DNA of 64,000 nt, taken from NCBI RefSeq assembly GCF_023228165.1, contig NZ_JALOBS010000007.1, positions 1 through 64,000 of the forward strand. Reading direction: 5' to 3'. The notes beneath the pieces are model-generated. The model did not search any database, was not told the DNA's origin, and saw nothing but the letters and a program-made list of their open reading frames with translations. Made by a program: the position numbers and the translations under genes. Source of the stretch: Methylomonas sp. (GTDB lineage: Bacteria; Pseudomonadota; Gammaproteobacteria; Methylococcales; Methylomonadaceae). Numbering within the stretch: position 1 is the first letter of the stretch; each line of letters begins with the position of its first letter. This document shows, in pieces, positions 33,844 through 41,730 of this stretch.

Positions 33844-34353
33844 TCAATGCCTGAAAAGCTTTTCGATTTTAGCGATCAATTGCGAGGCTTCCGCCGGTTC
33901 ATTATTGATGATGGTCACGCATTTTTGATAATCGGCGAGTTGGACGCATAATTTCTTACTGTCAACGTCGGCCATTTTCATGACGGTGGTGGCAACTAGT
34001 CCGTCATCACGCAGAAGTACCTGTTTTTTTTTCGCGTAGGTATCGGCTAAATCAAAGAAATGGATACGATAAAAGTCGTTAAGTAACTCGATGATGGCGG
34101 CTGTTGAATTGTGCAGTTCGGTTTTTACCGGGTTAGCGTCGGTGTTTTGCAGATAAGCAGTTCCATCGCCATGCAGGGCAATCTGGTAACCGCCCGGAAT
34201 ACCGCGGCTGGTCTGATGCCGGATGGTAATTGAGACGTCGGCCAACCGATATTGCTCCGGCGGCCTAGGCGTAGCATCGTCTCCCGCCTCGGCGATATTG
34301 GACATGACTGTAACTCCAAACAATAACAAACCGAACAGCGGCAATTTAGGCAT
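33844..34353 (-). CDS. Small secreted protein of unknown function
   Basis: This 169-residue exported protein starts at the ATG at 34353, with signal peptide MPKLPLFGLLLFGVTVMSNIAEA; the longer frame to 34491 overlaps the metalloprotease. The mature part has a strand-rich fold around GIPGGYQIALHGDGTAYLQN and two Cys (KKLCVQLADYQKCV) that could form a disulfide. A weak likeness to the DUF6438 pattern is possible. No close functional assignment. Confidence 0.75.
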   Translation of the reverse strand: MPKLPLFGLLLFGVTVMSNIAEAGDDATPRPPEQYRLADVSITIRHQTSRGIPGGYQIALHGDGTAYLQNTDANPVKTELHNSTAAIIELLNDFYRIHFFDLADTYAKKKQVLLRDDGLVATTVMKMADVDSKKLCVQLADYQKCVTIINNEPAEASQLIAKIEKLFRH

Positions 34354-34375
34354 TTTTATGGATAACTGGAAATTG

Positions 34376-34404
34376 AAAAAATGAGGCCCCCGAAAGAACC
34401 TCAT
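34376..34404 (-). terminator. Rho-independent terminator after the metalloprotease gene
   Basis: Minus strand ATGAGG-(12 nt)-CCTCAT followed by TTTTT, 24 nt after the metalloprotease stop. Confidence 0.7.
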
Positions 34405-34427
34405 CTTAGATAAATAGCCGAAACCGA

Positions 34428-35435
34428 TCAGGCGGTTTTGCGTCTGCGATTGACACCCAACACACCTACCAATCCGCTCAGCATGAACCAAACCGCCGAA
34501 GGTACCGGCACGGCAGCGACTTGGGTATAACCGATATCTTTCAACACCGCCAGCTCAAGAGAACCCAAGGTGCGTGTATCCAGGCCTGTATTATGCGCGG
34601 CTGCATTCATTATAGAGGTGTTTGTAGCCGTACTGTTATCGTCCAGATGAGCAATGCTGCTGCCGTCAACCCAAGGATTGGGGCTATAAACGGCTATGCC
34701 GGTGCCATTGGTCGCCGCCAGTGCGTTTTCACCACTAAAGAACACGCCGGCCGCGTTTTCGGTACCATCGGTCAGTGCGGCAACCTTGCTCGGGTCGAAT
34801 ATGCCATCGTCACTCACCAATCGGTTGCCAGCCGCATCGGTGAGAAATTTATCATAAGTAAGCCACGTGGCTTGATTACCGGGTTGTATACCGGAATCCA
34901 CGCCGCCATTCTCAATATACGAGGAAAAACCAAACGAATGCAGCAATTCATGCATCGCCGTGGATTTAAAATCGAGTTGGTTGGCGCCGACGGTATCGAA
35001 CAGCCCCCAATCGTGGAAAAAGTTCCAGTTTATAACACCGTCCGCGGCGGCGCCGTTTGCATCGTTACCGTTGCTGAGAATTTTCGATTGCGCAAAGGTT
35101 TGCTGAAAAGTCCCTGGCACCTCAAATGTAGAGCTACCGGCAGAGGCCAAGGTGCTGTTGTCGGTGCTATACGAGGTCACGTCGTAAACCAGATTGGCCG
35201 TGTAGCTGCTGAAATACGCACCCAAGGCATTGGCTGCATCATTTAGCGCGGCTTTTCTATCGGCGCCGAAGGTCGGGTCGTCGAAACCTTGTCCCGGGCT
35301 GAGATAATTAAAATTAAAGGTCAAAGCCGCTTGCGCGGGCTGAGCCATTAAACCAAACGCCAAAAAACCCGCCGCGATCAGCGGCTTGGACACGCTTAAA
35401 GCGATTGCGTGTTTCGTAAAAGATAGTATTTTCAT
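34428..35435 (-). CDS. Secreted zinc metalloprotease with PEP-CTERM-like tail (NF038122-like)
   Basis: This 335-residue exported protein has a signal peptide (cut near AQA-ALTF, residue 37) and a protease domain with zinc motif HELLHSFGF (H162, E163, H166). It ends with a sorting tail VPVPSAVWFMLSGLVGVLGVNRRRK. The FNYLSPGQGFDDPTFGADRKAALNDAANALG start matches a family of PEP-CTERM metalloproteases. It is likely anchored or sorted at the cell surface by an exosortase encoded elsewhere. It has its own terminator. It lies between the T2SS halves, but the tail argues for the exosortase route after Sec export. Confidence 0.88.
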   Translation of the reverse strand: MKILSFTKHAIALSVSKPLIAAGFLAFGLMAQPAQAALTFNFNYLSPGQGFDDPTFGADRKAALNDAANALGAYFSSYTANLVYDVTSYSTDNSTLASAGSSTFEVPGTFQQTFAQSKILSNGNDANGAAADGVINWNFFHDWGLFDTVGANQLDFKSTAMHELLHSFGFSSYIENGGVDSGIQPGNQATWLTYDKFLTDAAGNRLVSDDGIFDPSKVAALTDGTENAAGVFFSGENALAATNGTGIAVYSPNPWVDGSSIAHLDDNSTATNTSIMNAAAHNTGLDTRTLGSLELAVLKDIGYTQVAAVPVPSAVWFMLSGLVGVLGVNRRRKTA

Positions 35436-35628
35436 CGTTTTCCTAATAATAATCGTTAGATTCAGTGGTCCACGGTTCCGTGTCCGATGCTGTGGTTGCT
35501 AATATGCCAGCAATACCACGCGGGCAGGGTATCAAAATGAAGCAACTATCGGCTATTGGGCTTTAGGCTAACAGTCGAACCAATTCGAAAGAAACTGACA
35601 GCGCTGTTCGCCATTTGTCAGGCCGGGC

Positions 35629-36246
35629 TTACGAAGCAAGACCGACTTGCTCGGTCAATCGAACCAGTTCGGCCAGCGATTTCGCCTGCATCTTTTGCAT
35701 CACCCTGGCCCGGTGTACCTTGATGGTTTTTTCTACCGTACCGAGTTCAGCGGCGATTTGCTTGTTGAGTTTGCCGGCCACCACCTGCTTCAGCACTTCC
35801 GTTTCTCGCGGCGTCAGTAAAGCAAGGCGGTCCCGGATCAACCCCAGTTCGACACGGGACACATGGTCGACGGCGTTCTTTGCCAGGGCCGCGCGTATCG
35901 CAGCAAACAGTTCTTCGTCGAGGATAGGCTTGGTGAGAAAGTCCATTGCGCCTGCCTTAATCGCTCGCACGGCAGTCGGAATGTCGCCCTGACCGGTCAG
36001 AAAAACGATGGGCAGATGCCCACCGGATGCATTAAGCCGCTGCTGCACTTCCATGCCGGTTAGGCCAGGCATGGTCAAATCCAACACCAGGCAGCCCGCT
36101 TGCCACGGGTCGTAGCTGCTCAAAAACGCCTGCGGACAAGCAAAAGCCTCTACTCGGAACCCCTCGGTTCCGAGTAGCCTAGCCAACGCCTTAAGTACCG
36201 ACGGATCGTCGTCGACCAGGTAGATCGTGGGTTCCGTTAACGTCAT
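35629..36246 (-). CDS. FixJ/NarL-type response regulator
   Basis: This DNA-binding response regulator has a receiver domain (phospho-acceptor Asp in VLDLTMPGLTG, about residue 56; acidic pocket DDD near residue 12; switch Thr; KP motif) and a LuxR-type helix-turn-helix (LTPRETEVLKQVVAGKLNKQIAAELG). GGAGG lies 6 nt before the ATG at 36246 but abuts the ATG at 36252, so I prefer 36246. The gene overlaps the histidine kinase stop. Partner: the kinase immediately upstream. Confidence 0.93.
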   Translation of the reverse strand: MTLTEPTIYLVDDDPSVLKALARLLGTEGFRVEAFACPQAFLSSYDPWQAGCLVLDLTMPGLTGMEVQQRLNASGGHLPIVFLTGQGDIPTAVRAIKAGAMDFLTKPILDEELFAAIRAALAKNAVDHVSRVELGLIRDRLALLTPRETEVLKQVVAGKLNKQIAAELGTVEKTIKVHRARVMQKMQAKSLAELVRLTEQVGLAS

Positions 36247-36248
36247 TA

Positions 36249-37826
36249 TCATCCTCCCGCCATGATCGGCAGGTTGACTCGGAAGGACGCGCCTCGCTCC
36301 GAATTGTTAACCAATTCAAGCCGCCCGCCATGCGCTTCGACGATGGAGCGGCTGACCGCAAGCCCCATACCCATACCGTTAGCCTTGGTAGTGAAGAAGG
36401 ACTCGAACAGACGCGTCTCCACGCCGGCATTGACCCCTCTGCCGGTGTCGGCTACTTCGATAATGACTTTTCCATCGTCTTTCCAGGTTCTAAGCGTGAG
36501 TTTGCGCGGATCGAGCTCGTTCTCCGCCATCGCTTCGCAGGCATTGACAACTAAATTCAGTATTACTTGCTGCAATTGCACCCAGTCCGCCGCGATGATA
36601 GGCAACTGGTCCGCCAGTTCCATCACCAGGTTAACCTGATGGGTGAGAATATCGTTACGAGCCAGCTTTAGGGCATCCCTGACGGCTTCAGTCGGGTTCA
36701 GCTGCTGACGTTGCGACTCGCCTTTGAAGTGAGAACGTAGACGCTGAATGACTTCGATCGCACGCTGGTCGTCCTCGACGATGCTTTGCAAAATCTCCCT
36801 TATTTCCGACCGGTCGACGGGTTCGCAGACCAACAGTCGTTGCGCCGCCTGGGAATTGGCAAGGATCGCGGATAAGGGTTGATTCAATTCGTGGGCGATT
36901 GAGCCGGATAGTTGTCCCACCAGGCCTACGCGAGCCATGCGCAGCATTTCGATGCGGTGTTGTTCAGCCGCCAATTCCGCACACTTGCGGGAGGTAATGT
37001 CGTGAGAGACGCCGACGATGGAAACGGCTTGTCCCGACGCATCCGACTCCACCTGCCCCTGCATGGCAATCCAGCGCTTCTTGCCGTCGGGATTGTTCAC
37101 TCTGCATTGGGTTTCGAAGCCGGCATTCGAAGCTAATGCGGCCGCGACGGCTTTCCGCGCCGGCTCCCGGTCGGCGGCATCCAGGCTATCGAGAAACCGT
37201 TGGAAATCGATCGCTTCCGACTCACCGATGCCATATAGCATGCGGGCTTGCGGGGTGGCCCAGATTTCGTCTCGGCCGATGTTCCAGGCCCATATGCCCA
37301 TGCCCACCGCATTCGCCGCCAGGTTCATACGTTTTTCACTGTCCGACAGCCGGTCCGAGGTCTGCCGCCGTCGCCGTCGTTCGGCTAGCAGCAAGGTGAT
37401 CATTAGCGTCTGCATCACCAGTATGACCATCGCGATAATCATGCTGCCTCGGTAGACCTCCCAAAAGGATGGCCGGCGATTCAAAAGTCGTCGGGCGACT
37501 GCCCGAATATTTTCATCGCCTACCGAGAGCGCGGGCGACAAGCGGCTCTCGACGGACACAATCAACACGCTGGGAAGTTGTACCGCGGCCGCACCAGAGG
37601 ATAGGGACAAAAGAAAAATCAGGCAGACGACCGTCCATTCGCAATGGTTTATCAGCCGAACTGTCCGGCTAGTCGACCGCTCCGGACTTGGACGAATCAA
37701 TTCTTGCTTGCAGATTAAAACACGACGACGCCATTGAAATCGCGAACTCCTCACGGCAATTTTCGATGCATTCAACCCCTTAAACAATTTTGCATACCCC
37801 TGCTTAATGCTTCCAATTAGGTCCAT
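36249..37826 (-). CDS. PAS sensor histidine kinase with shortened periplasmic domain
   Basis: The 525-residue kinase has a first membrane segment (about 64-82), a periplasmic part of only about 40 residues and a second membrane helix (about 127-147). It continues with a PAS domain (about 165-280), a HisKA-type dimerisation helix with phospho-His H312 in GSIAHELNQPLSA, and an ATPase domain (N box NLVVNACEAM, G boxes DTGRGVNAG and GMGMGLAVSR). The periplasmic remnant (LPSVLIVSVESRLSPALSVGDENIRA...RRPSFWEVYRG) looks like the two ends of the ABC-substrate-like sensor domain of related kinases with the middle missing. The start is uncertain: no ribosome-binding site precedes the only early ATG. 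Confidence 0.85.
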   Translation of the reverse strand: MDLIGSIKQGYAKLFKGLNASKIAVRSSRFQWRRRVLICKQELIRPSPERSTSRTVRLINHCEWTVVCLIFLLSLSSGAAAVQLPSVLIVSVESRLSPALSVGDENIRAVARRLLNRRPSFWEVYRGSMIIAMVILVMQTLMITLLLAERRRRRQTSDRLSDSEKRMNLAANAVGMGIWAWNIGRDEIWATPQARMLYGIGESEAIDFQRFLDSLDAADREPARKAVAAALASNAGFETQCRVNNPDGKKRWIAMQGQVESDASGQAVSIVGVSHDITSRKCAELAAEQHRIEMLRMARVGLVGQLSGSIAHELNQPLSAILANSQAAQRLLVCEPVDRSEIREILQSIVEDDQRAIEVIQRLRSHFKGESQRQQLNPTEAVRDALKLARNDILTHQVNLVMELADQLPIIAADWVQLQQVILNLVVNACEAMAENELDPRKLTLRTWKDDGKVIIEVADTGRGVNAGVETRLFESFFTTKANGMGMGLAVSRSIVEAHGGRLELVNNSERGASFRVNLPIMAGG

Positions 37827-38330
37827 ATTGGTTATTAATGCCGGCTTTTCCGATTCACTTTGCTGTCAGCTAAGACCGTCTTCGCCGAGAATCTCAAGTC
37901 TTTACTTTAATACAGCTTGCCAATAATGTCCGCCAATTCTCCAACCGCGGCTTGGTGGCGAGGCCGCAGATACTCGCGCGCAGCTAACGCGTGAAATGTG
38001 AGCATGGGCCCGTCGCTGACAGCAGGCTGTTGTTGCTGAAGCCGCTTTATAATCAGGAAAATGGTTTAATTTGTAGCGGTCGGACACTATAAACCACCTG
38101 CACCGAATACATCAGCTTTTCAAGACAATAGTAGCCGAGAAATTTTAGAGTATTGCTTGTTATGGGGTAATAGTCCAATGAGCGATCTGTTGCCAGGTCT
38201 GTTGGAGCAGGGGCGGCTTGACGGAACACATTAGGTTTCAGGATTGAGTCTCTAAAAATTCGACCGGTCTTTACCCCTTTTCCCGCTCGCTTCTTGCATT
38301 TGCCCAAGTGATGCGGCTTTTTCGTGATCG
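37827..38330. other. 504-bp intergenic region
   Basis: No credible gene. It contains one copy of a 29-nt dispersed element (38028-38056) shared with 61366-61394, and stop-rich AT/GC mixed sequence. No promoter could be assigned to the kinase gene with confidence. Confidence 0.55.
38028..38056 (+). repeat. Dispersed 29-nt element, copy 1
   Basis: It matches 61366-61394 at 27 of 29 positions: TGTTGTTGCTGAA, three variable bases, then GCTTTATAATCAG. Both copies are intergenic and on the plus strand. It could be the edge of a small mobile or REP-type element. Confidence 0.5.
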
Positions 38331-38909
38331 TTAGACACCCTGTTTACGCTTCATTGCAGGAAACAGTAGCGTAAAAAGACCCAGGCTTAATTGAAAAACC
38401 GAGCCCGGCAGAGGAAGGCGGGCCACCAACGAAATATTACCGCCAGGACGCACTTGCAGCGTTCCGGGATCAACTGAATTCAGGATCAAGTTGTTATTGT
38501 CCAGCCGATCCAATCCATACCCCGCTACAACTAGCATCGAACCACTATCTTCAATCGGCATCGATTTACCATTAATGTCGATCCCGTTTGAACTGACAAT
38601 ATCAATTGATGTTCCCGTCATCGTCACATCGGAAATCAAACTGATACTGTACCCGCTAAGCTCTATAACCGGTGCATAAAGGCTTAAGTTGCCTAGCAAA
38701 AGCGTGCCGGTTGCTCGCAACGTAATACCAATATCGGAAGACACTACTCCATCAGTGAACGACAAATCGCCGCTGCAGCTTAAGTTAATAGCATAGGCGT
38801 CGTCGACAACCAAACTATCGGAACAACTGACATTACCTGCGTCAATCGCGGCTTGGGCAGCGAAAGGCAGCAACCCGGAAAGGCATAACAAAAACCAAGT
38901 AAATCTCAT
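38331..38909 (-). CDS. Exported protein with degenerate LPLPG C-terminal sorting tail
   Basis: This 192-residue exported protein of unknown function has a signal peptide MRFTWFLLCLSGLLPFAAQA. The body is a repetitive beta-rich region of alternating Ser/Asp/Ile strands (about 25-150) that may form a small beta-solenoid. The C-terminus, ARLPLPGSVFQLSLGLFTLLFPAMKRK, has the motif-helix-basic layout of PEP-CTERM signals, although LPLPG is atypical. It lies just downstream of gspF, 93 nt away. Confidence 0.75.
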   Translation of the reverse strand: MRFTWFLLCLSGLLPFAAQAAIDAGNVSCSDSLVVDDAYAINLSCSGDLSFTDGVVSSDIGITLRATGTLLLGNLSLYAPVIELSGYSISLISDVTMTGTSIDIVSSNGIDINGKSMPIEDSGSMLVVAGYGLDRLDNNNLILNSVDPGTLQVRPGGNISLVARLPLPGSVFQLSLGLFTLLFPAMKRKQGV

Positions 38910-39002
38910 TACCTGACTCCAGACACTAGTAAAAAGCTCAGCATAACAGCGGAATATGTCGAGTTCGTTACGGCTATCCAGCGTATGTCGGCAGCTTTCT
39001 AT

Positions 39003-40214
39003 TTAGCGAATCAACTGATTCATCTCGAAAATCGGCAACAGAATCGCCAATACGATAATCAGCACCATTAGACCCATGGTTAGTATTAGCGCCGGTTCGA
39101 ACAAGCCCATGGTCATTTCGGTCAGGTCTTGAATATCGCGTTCCTGATCGTCGGCGGCGCTTTCCAGCATGCGCGGCAATTGGCCGCTGGCCTCGCCGCT
39201 GGCGACCAGATGGATAGTCACGGGCGGAAATAACCGGCTGGTTTCCAGGGCCTTGTTAAGGCTTTGCCCTTCTCGTACCCGGAGGGCCGCGGTTTCCACG
39301 GCTTTGCGCATCGCATCGTTGGCTAATACCTGGCTGGATATTCTTAAGGCCACCAGCAATTCCACGCCGCTATTGGTCAGAATCGCCAAGGTACGGGTAA
39401 AGCGGGCGTTGTTGATACCTCGGGAAAATCTGGACACCATGGGCGTACTCAGTAACCAGCGGTGAAACAGCATGCGCGGCTTTTCCCGCCGCAATATCAG
39501 TTTAGCCGCCACCCCCGCCAACGCCGCCAGTAACACCAGCAATAAACCGTAATTTTTGGAAAACTCGCTACAGGCGATCAAGCCTTGGGTAATGCCGGGC
39601 AATTCCCCGCCCATTTTGTCGAATACACCGGTGATTTCCGGCACTACGTAAGCCAGCAAGCCAATGACTACCAACAGGGACACCAAGGTCAGCATCACCG
39701 GATAAATCATGGCCATTTGCAGTTTGCGATGCAACTGGCCTTTGTCGCTTAAATAATCGGCCAGTCTTTCCAGCACCTGATCCAGTTTTCCCGACGACTC
39801 GCCAGCTTCAATAGTAGCCCGGTACAAGGGCGGAAAAGTGCTGGGAAACCACTGACAGGCCTGGGCCAGACTCTGGCCTTCTATCACCCGGGTTCTGACC
39901 GCCAGCAAAATCCGCCGGGCTCGTGCCGATTCCAGCTGACGAGCCACGATAGCCAAGGCTTCGTCGATGGCGAGACCGGATTTCAGCAAGGCTGCCAACT
40001 GTCTGGTGATATGCGCCAGGGCGCGCATACCTATGCGTTGCCGCCAAAGCACCGAGCCGCCGCCGGCTTCTTTTTTTTGGACCTCTTTGACCTCCAGCAA
40101 GGTCAAGCCTTTGCTTTTCAGTTGCTGGCGAGCGGTTTTGGCGGTATCGCTTTCCAGGGTGCCTTTCAGAGCTCGCCCCTGCTTGTCGATCGCTTGGTAT
40201 TCAAAGGCCGGCAT
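39003..40214 (-). CDS. gspF: Type II secretion inner-membrane platform protein GspF
   Basis: GspF is the polytopic platform protein of the T2SS. The 403-residue protein has the typical start MPAFEYQAIDKQGRALKGTLE, two GspF cytoplasmic domains (about 70-190 and 270-390), each followed by membrane helices, and the ending LILTMGLMVLIIVLAILLPIFEMNQLIR. It starts 3 nt after gspE and is the last gene of the gspC-F operon. Confidence 0.96.
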   Translation of the reverse strand: MPAFEYQAIDKQGRALKGTLESDTAKTARQQLKSKGLTLLEVKEVQKKEAGGGSVLWRQRIGMRALAHITRQLAALLKSGLAIDEALAIVARQLESARARRILLAVRTRVIEGQSLAQACQWFPSTFPPLYRATIEAGESSGKLDQVLERLADYLSDKGQLHRKLQMAMIYPVMLTLVSLLVVIGLLAYVVPEITGVFDKMGGELPGITQGLIACSEFSKNYGLLLVLLAALAGVAAKLILRREKPRMLFHRWLLSTPMVSRFSRGINNARFTRTLAILTNSGVELLVALRISSQVLANDAMRKAVETAALRVREGQSLNKALETSRLFPPVTIHLVASGEASGQLPRMLESAADDQERDIQDLTEMTMGLFEPALILTMGLMVLIIVLAILLPIFEMNQLIR

Positions 40215-40217
40215 GGT

Positions 40218-41729
40218 TTAGTCCTTCAGCGTCATGCGCAAGGCTTCGTCGAGACTGGTTTCACCCACCAACACCTTATCCAGCGCGCTCTGTTGAATAC
40301 TCGGCGCCAGCGTGCGGGCATGCTGTTCCAAGGCCATATCGCCGGCGCCTTCATGGATCAGTTTCGCCATACTATTATCCAGCGGTATCAGTTCGAAAAT
40401 GCCGGCCCGGCCTTTGTAACCGTGCCCATAACACTGTGGGCAGCCTTGCGGCTGATAGACGCTGACGGTTTCATATTGGGGACCTATATAGCCCAGTCTG
40501 AACAAGTCACGCCCTTCCACGCTGGACGCTTGCTTGCAATGCGGACACAGCACCCGCACCAGTCGCTGAGCAATCACTCCCACCAGACTGGAGGCCAGCA
40601 AAAACGGCTCGACCCCCATGTCACGCAAACGGGTAATGGCGCCGACAGCGGTGTTGGTATGCAGGGTGGACAACACCAAATGACCGGTCAAACTGGCCTG
40701 CACCGCAATCTCGGCGGTTTCCCTGTCCCTGATTTCCCCTACCATCACCACATCCGGGTCTTGCCGCAGGATGGCCCGCAAACCCTTGGCAAAAGTCATT
40801 TCCACCTTGCTGTTGACCTGAGTCTGACCGATGCCGTCCAGGTAATATTCAATCGGATCTTCAACGGTCAGAATATTGCGACTACGCTGATTGAGCTGAT
40901 TGACGATGGCGTACAAGCTGGTGGTCTTACCGGAACCGGTAGGCCCGGTCACTAAAATGATGCCGTGCGGGCGGGCGATCATGCCTTGAATGCAATCCAG
41001 TTCCCGCTGCGCCATACCGACCTGCTTCAGGTTCAATTGATTGGCCTGCTTATCCAGCAACCGCAACACCACCCGTTCGCCATGACCGGACGGCAGCGTC
41101 GACACCCGTACGTCGACGCTGCGGCCGCCGATATTCAGTGAGATACGCCCGTCTTGCGGCAAGCGCTTTTCGGCGATATCAAGCTTGGCCATCACTTTCA
41201 AGCGCGAAATCACCATGGGAGCGAATTCGCGTTGCGGCTCGATAATTTCACGCAATACGCCGTCGACCCGGAAGCGCACCACCATGCGCGCCTCGTAAGG
41301 TTCGATATGGATATCCGAGGCGTTTTCCTTGATGGCCTCGGTCAGCAAGGCGTTAATCAAACGGATGATGGGCGCTTCGTCTTCGCTTTCCAGCAGGTCT
41401 TCCGGTTTAGGCAAGTGCTGGGCCATATCCGACAAATCCAGATTTTCATGCAGATCGTTGACCATTTGCTGGGCATGGCCGGATTTATGTTCGTAAGCCG
41501 CCTGCAACCGGCGCTCGAAATCCTGCTCGGACAGTAACTTAAACGATGCGGGTCGATTCAGCAACCGCCGGACTTCCTGCAAGGCGGCAACCGGTGCATC
41601 CTGGCGATACAGCACGCAGAGTTGCTGTTCGTCATCGCTGACGACGATAACGCCGAAGCGTTTGGCGAAGCCATAACTCGGCGCTCGCCATGCGGCAGTG
41701 ATTACCTCGGGGAATTCGCCGGCTAACAT
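40218..41729 (-). CDS. gspE: Type II secretion ATPase GspE
   Basis: GspE is the hexameric ATPase that drives pseudopilus growth. The 503-residue protein has an N-terminal GspL-binding domain, Walker A GPTGSGKTTSLYA, the Asp box VEDPIEYYLDGIGQTQVN, Walker B region DPDVVMVGEIRDRETA, the His box LSTLHTN, and a tetra-Cys zinc motif (VLCPHCKQ...GCPQCYGHGYKGRAGIFE). It begins 1 nt after gspD. Confidence 0.97.
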   Translation of the reverse strand: MLAGEFPEVITAAWRAPSYGFAKRFGVIVVSDDEQQLCVLYRQDAPVAALQEVRRLLNRPASFKLLSEQDFERRLQAAYEHKSGHAQQMVNDLHENLDLSDMAQHLPKPEDLLESEDEAPIIRLINALLTEAIKENASDIHIEPYEARMVVRFRVDGVLREIIEPQREFAPMVISRLKVMAKLDIAEKRLPQDGRISLNIGGRSVDVRVSTLPSGHGERVVLRLLDKQANQLNLKQVGMAQRELDCIQGMIARPHGIILVTGPTGSGKTTSLYAIVNQLNQRSRNILTVEDPIEYYLDGIGQTQVNSKVEMTFAKGLRAILRQDPDVVMVGEIRDRETAEIAVQASLTGHLVLSTLHTNTAVGAITRLRDMGVEPFLLASSLVGVIAQRLVRVLCPHCKQASSVEGRDLFRLGYIGPQYETVSVYQPQGCPQCYGHGYKGRAGIFELIPLDNSMAKLIHEGAGDMALEQHARTLAPSIQQSALDKVLVGETSLDEALRMTLKD

Positions 41730-41730
41730 G

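Noticed and set aside
38053..38307. 84-codon minus-strand frame
   Set aside because: No ribosome-binding site, low protein-like character, overlaps a dispersed repeat.
40011..40955. 314-codon plus-strand frame over gspF/gspE
   Set aside because: Antisense to two clear T2SS genes.
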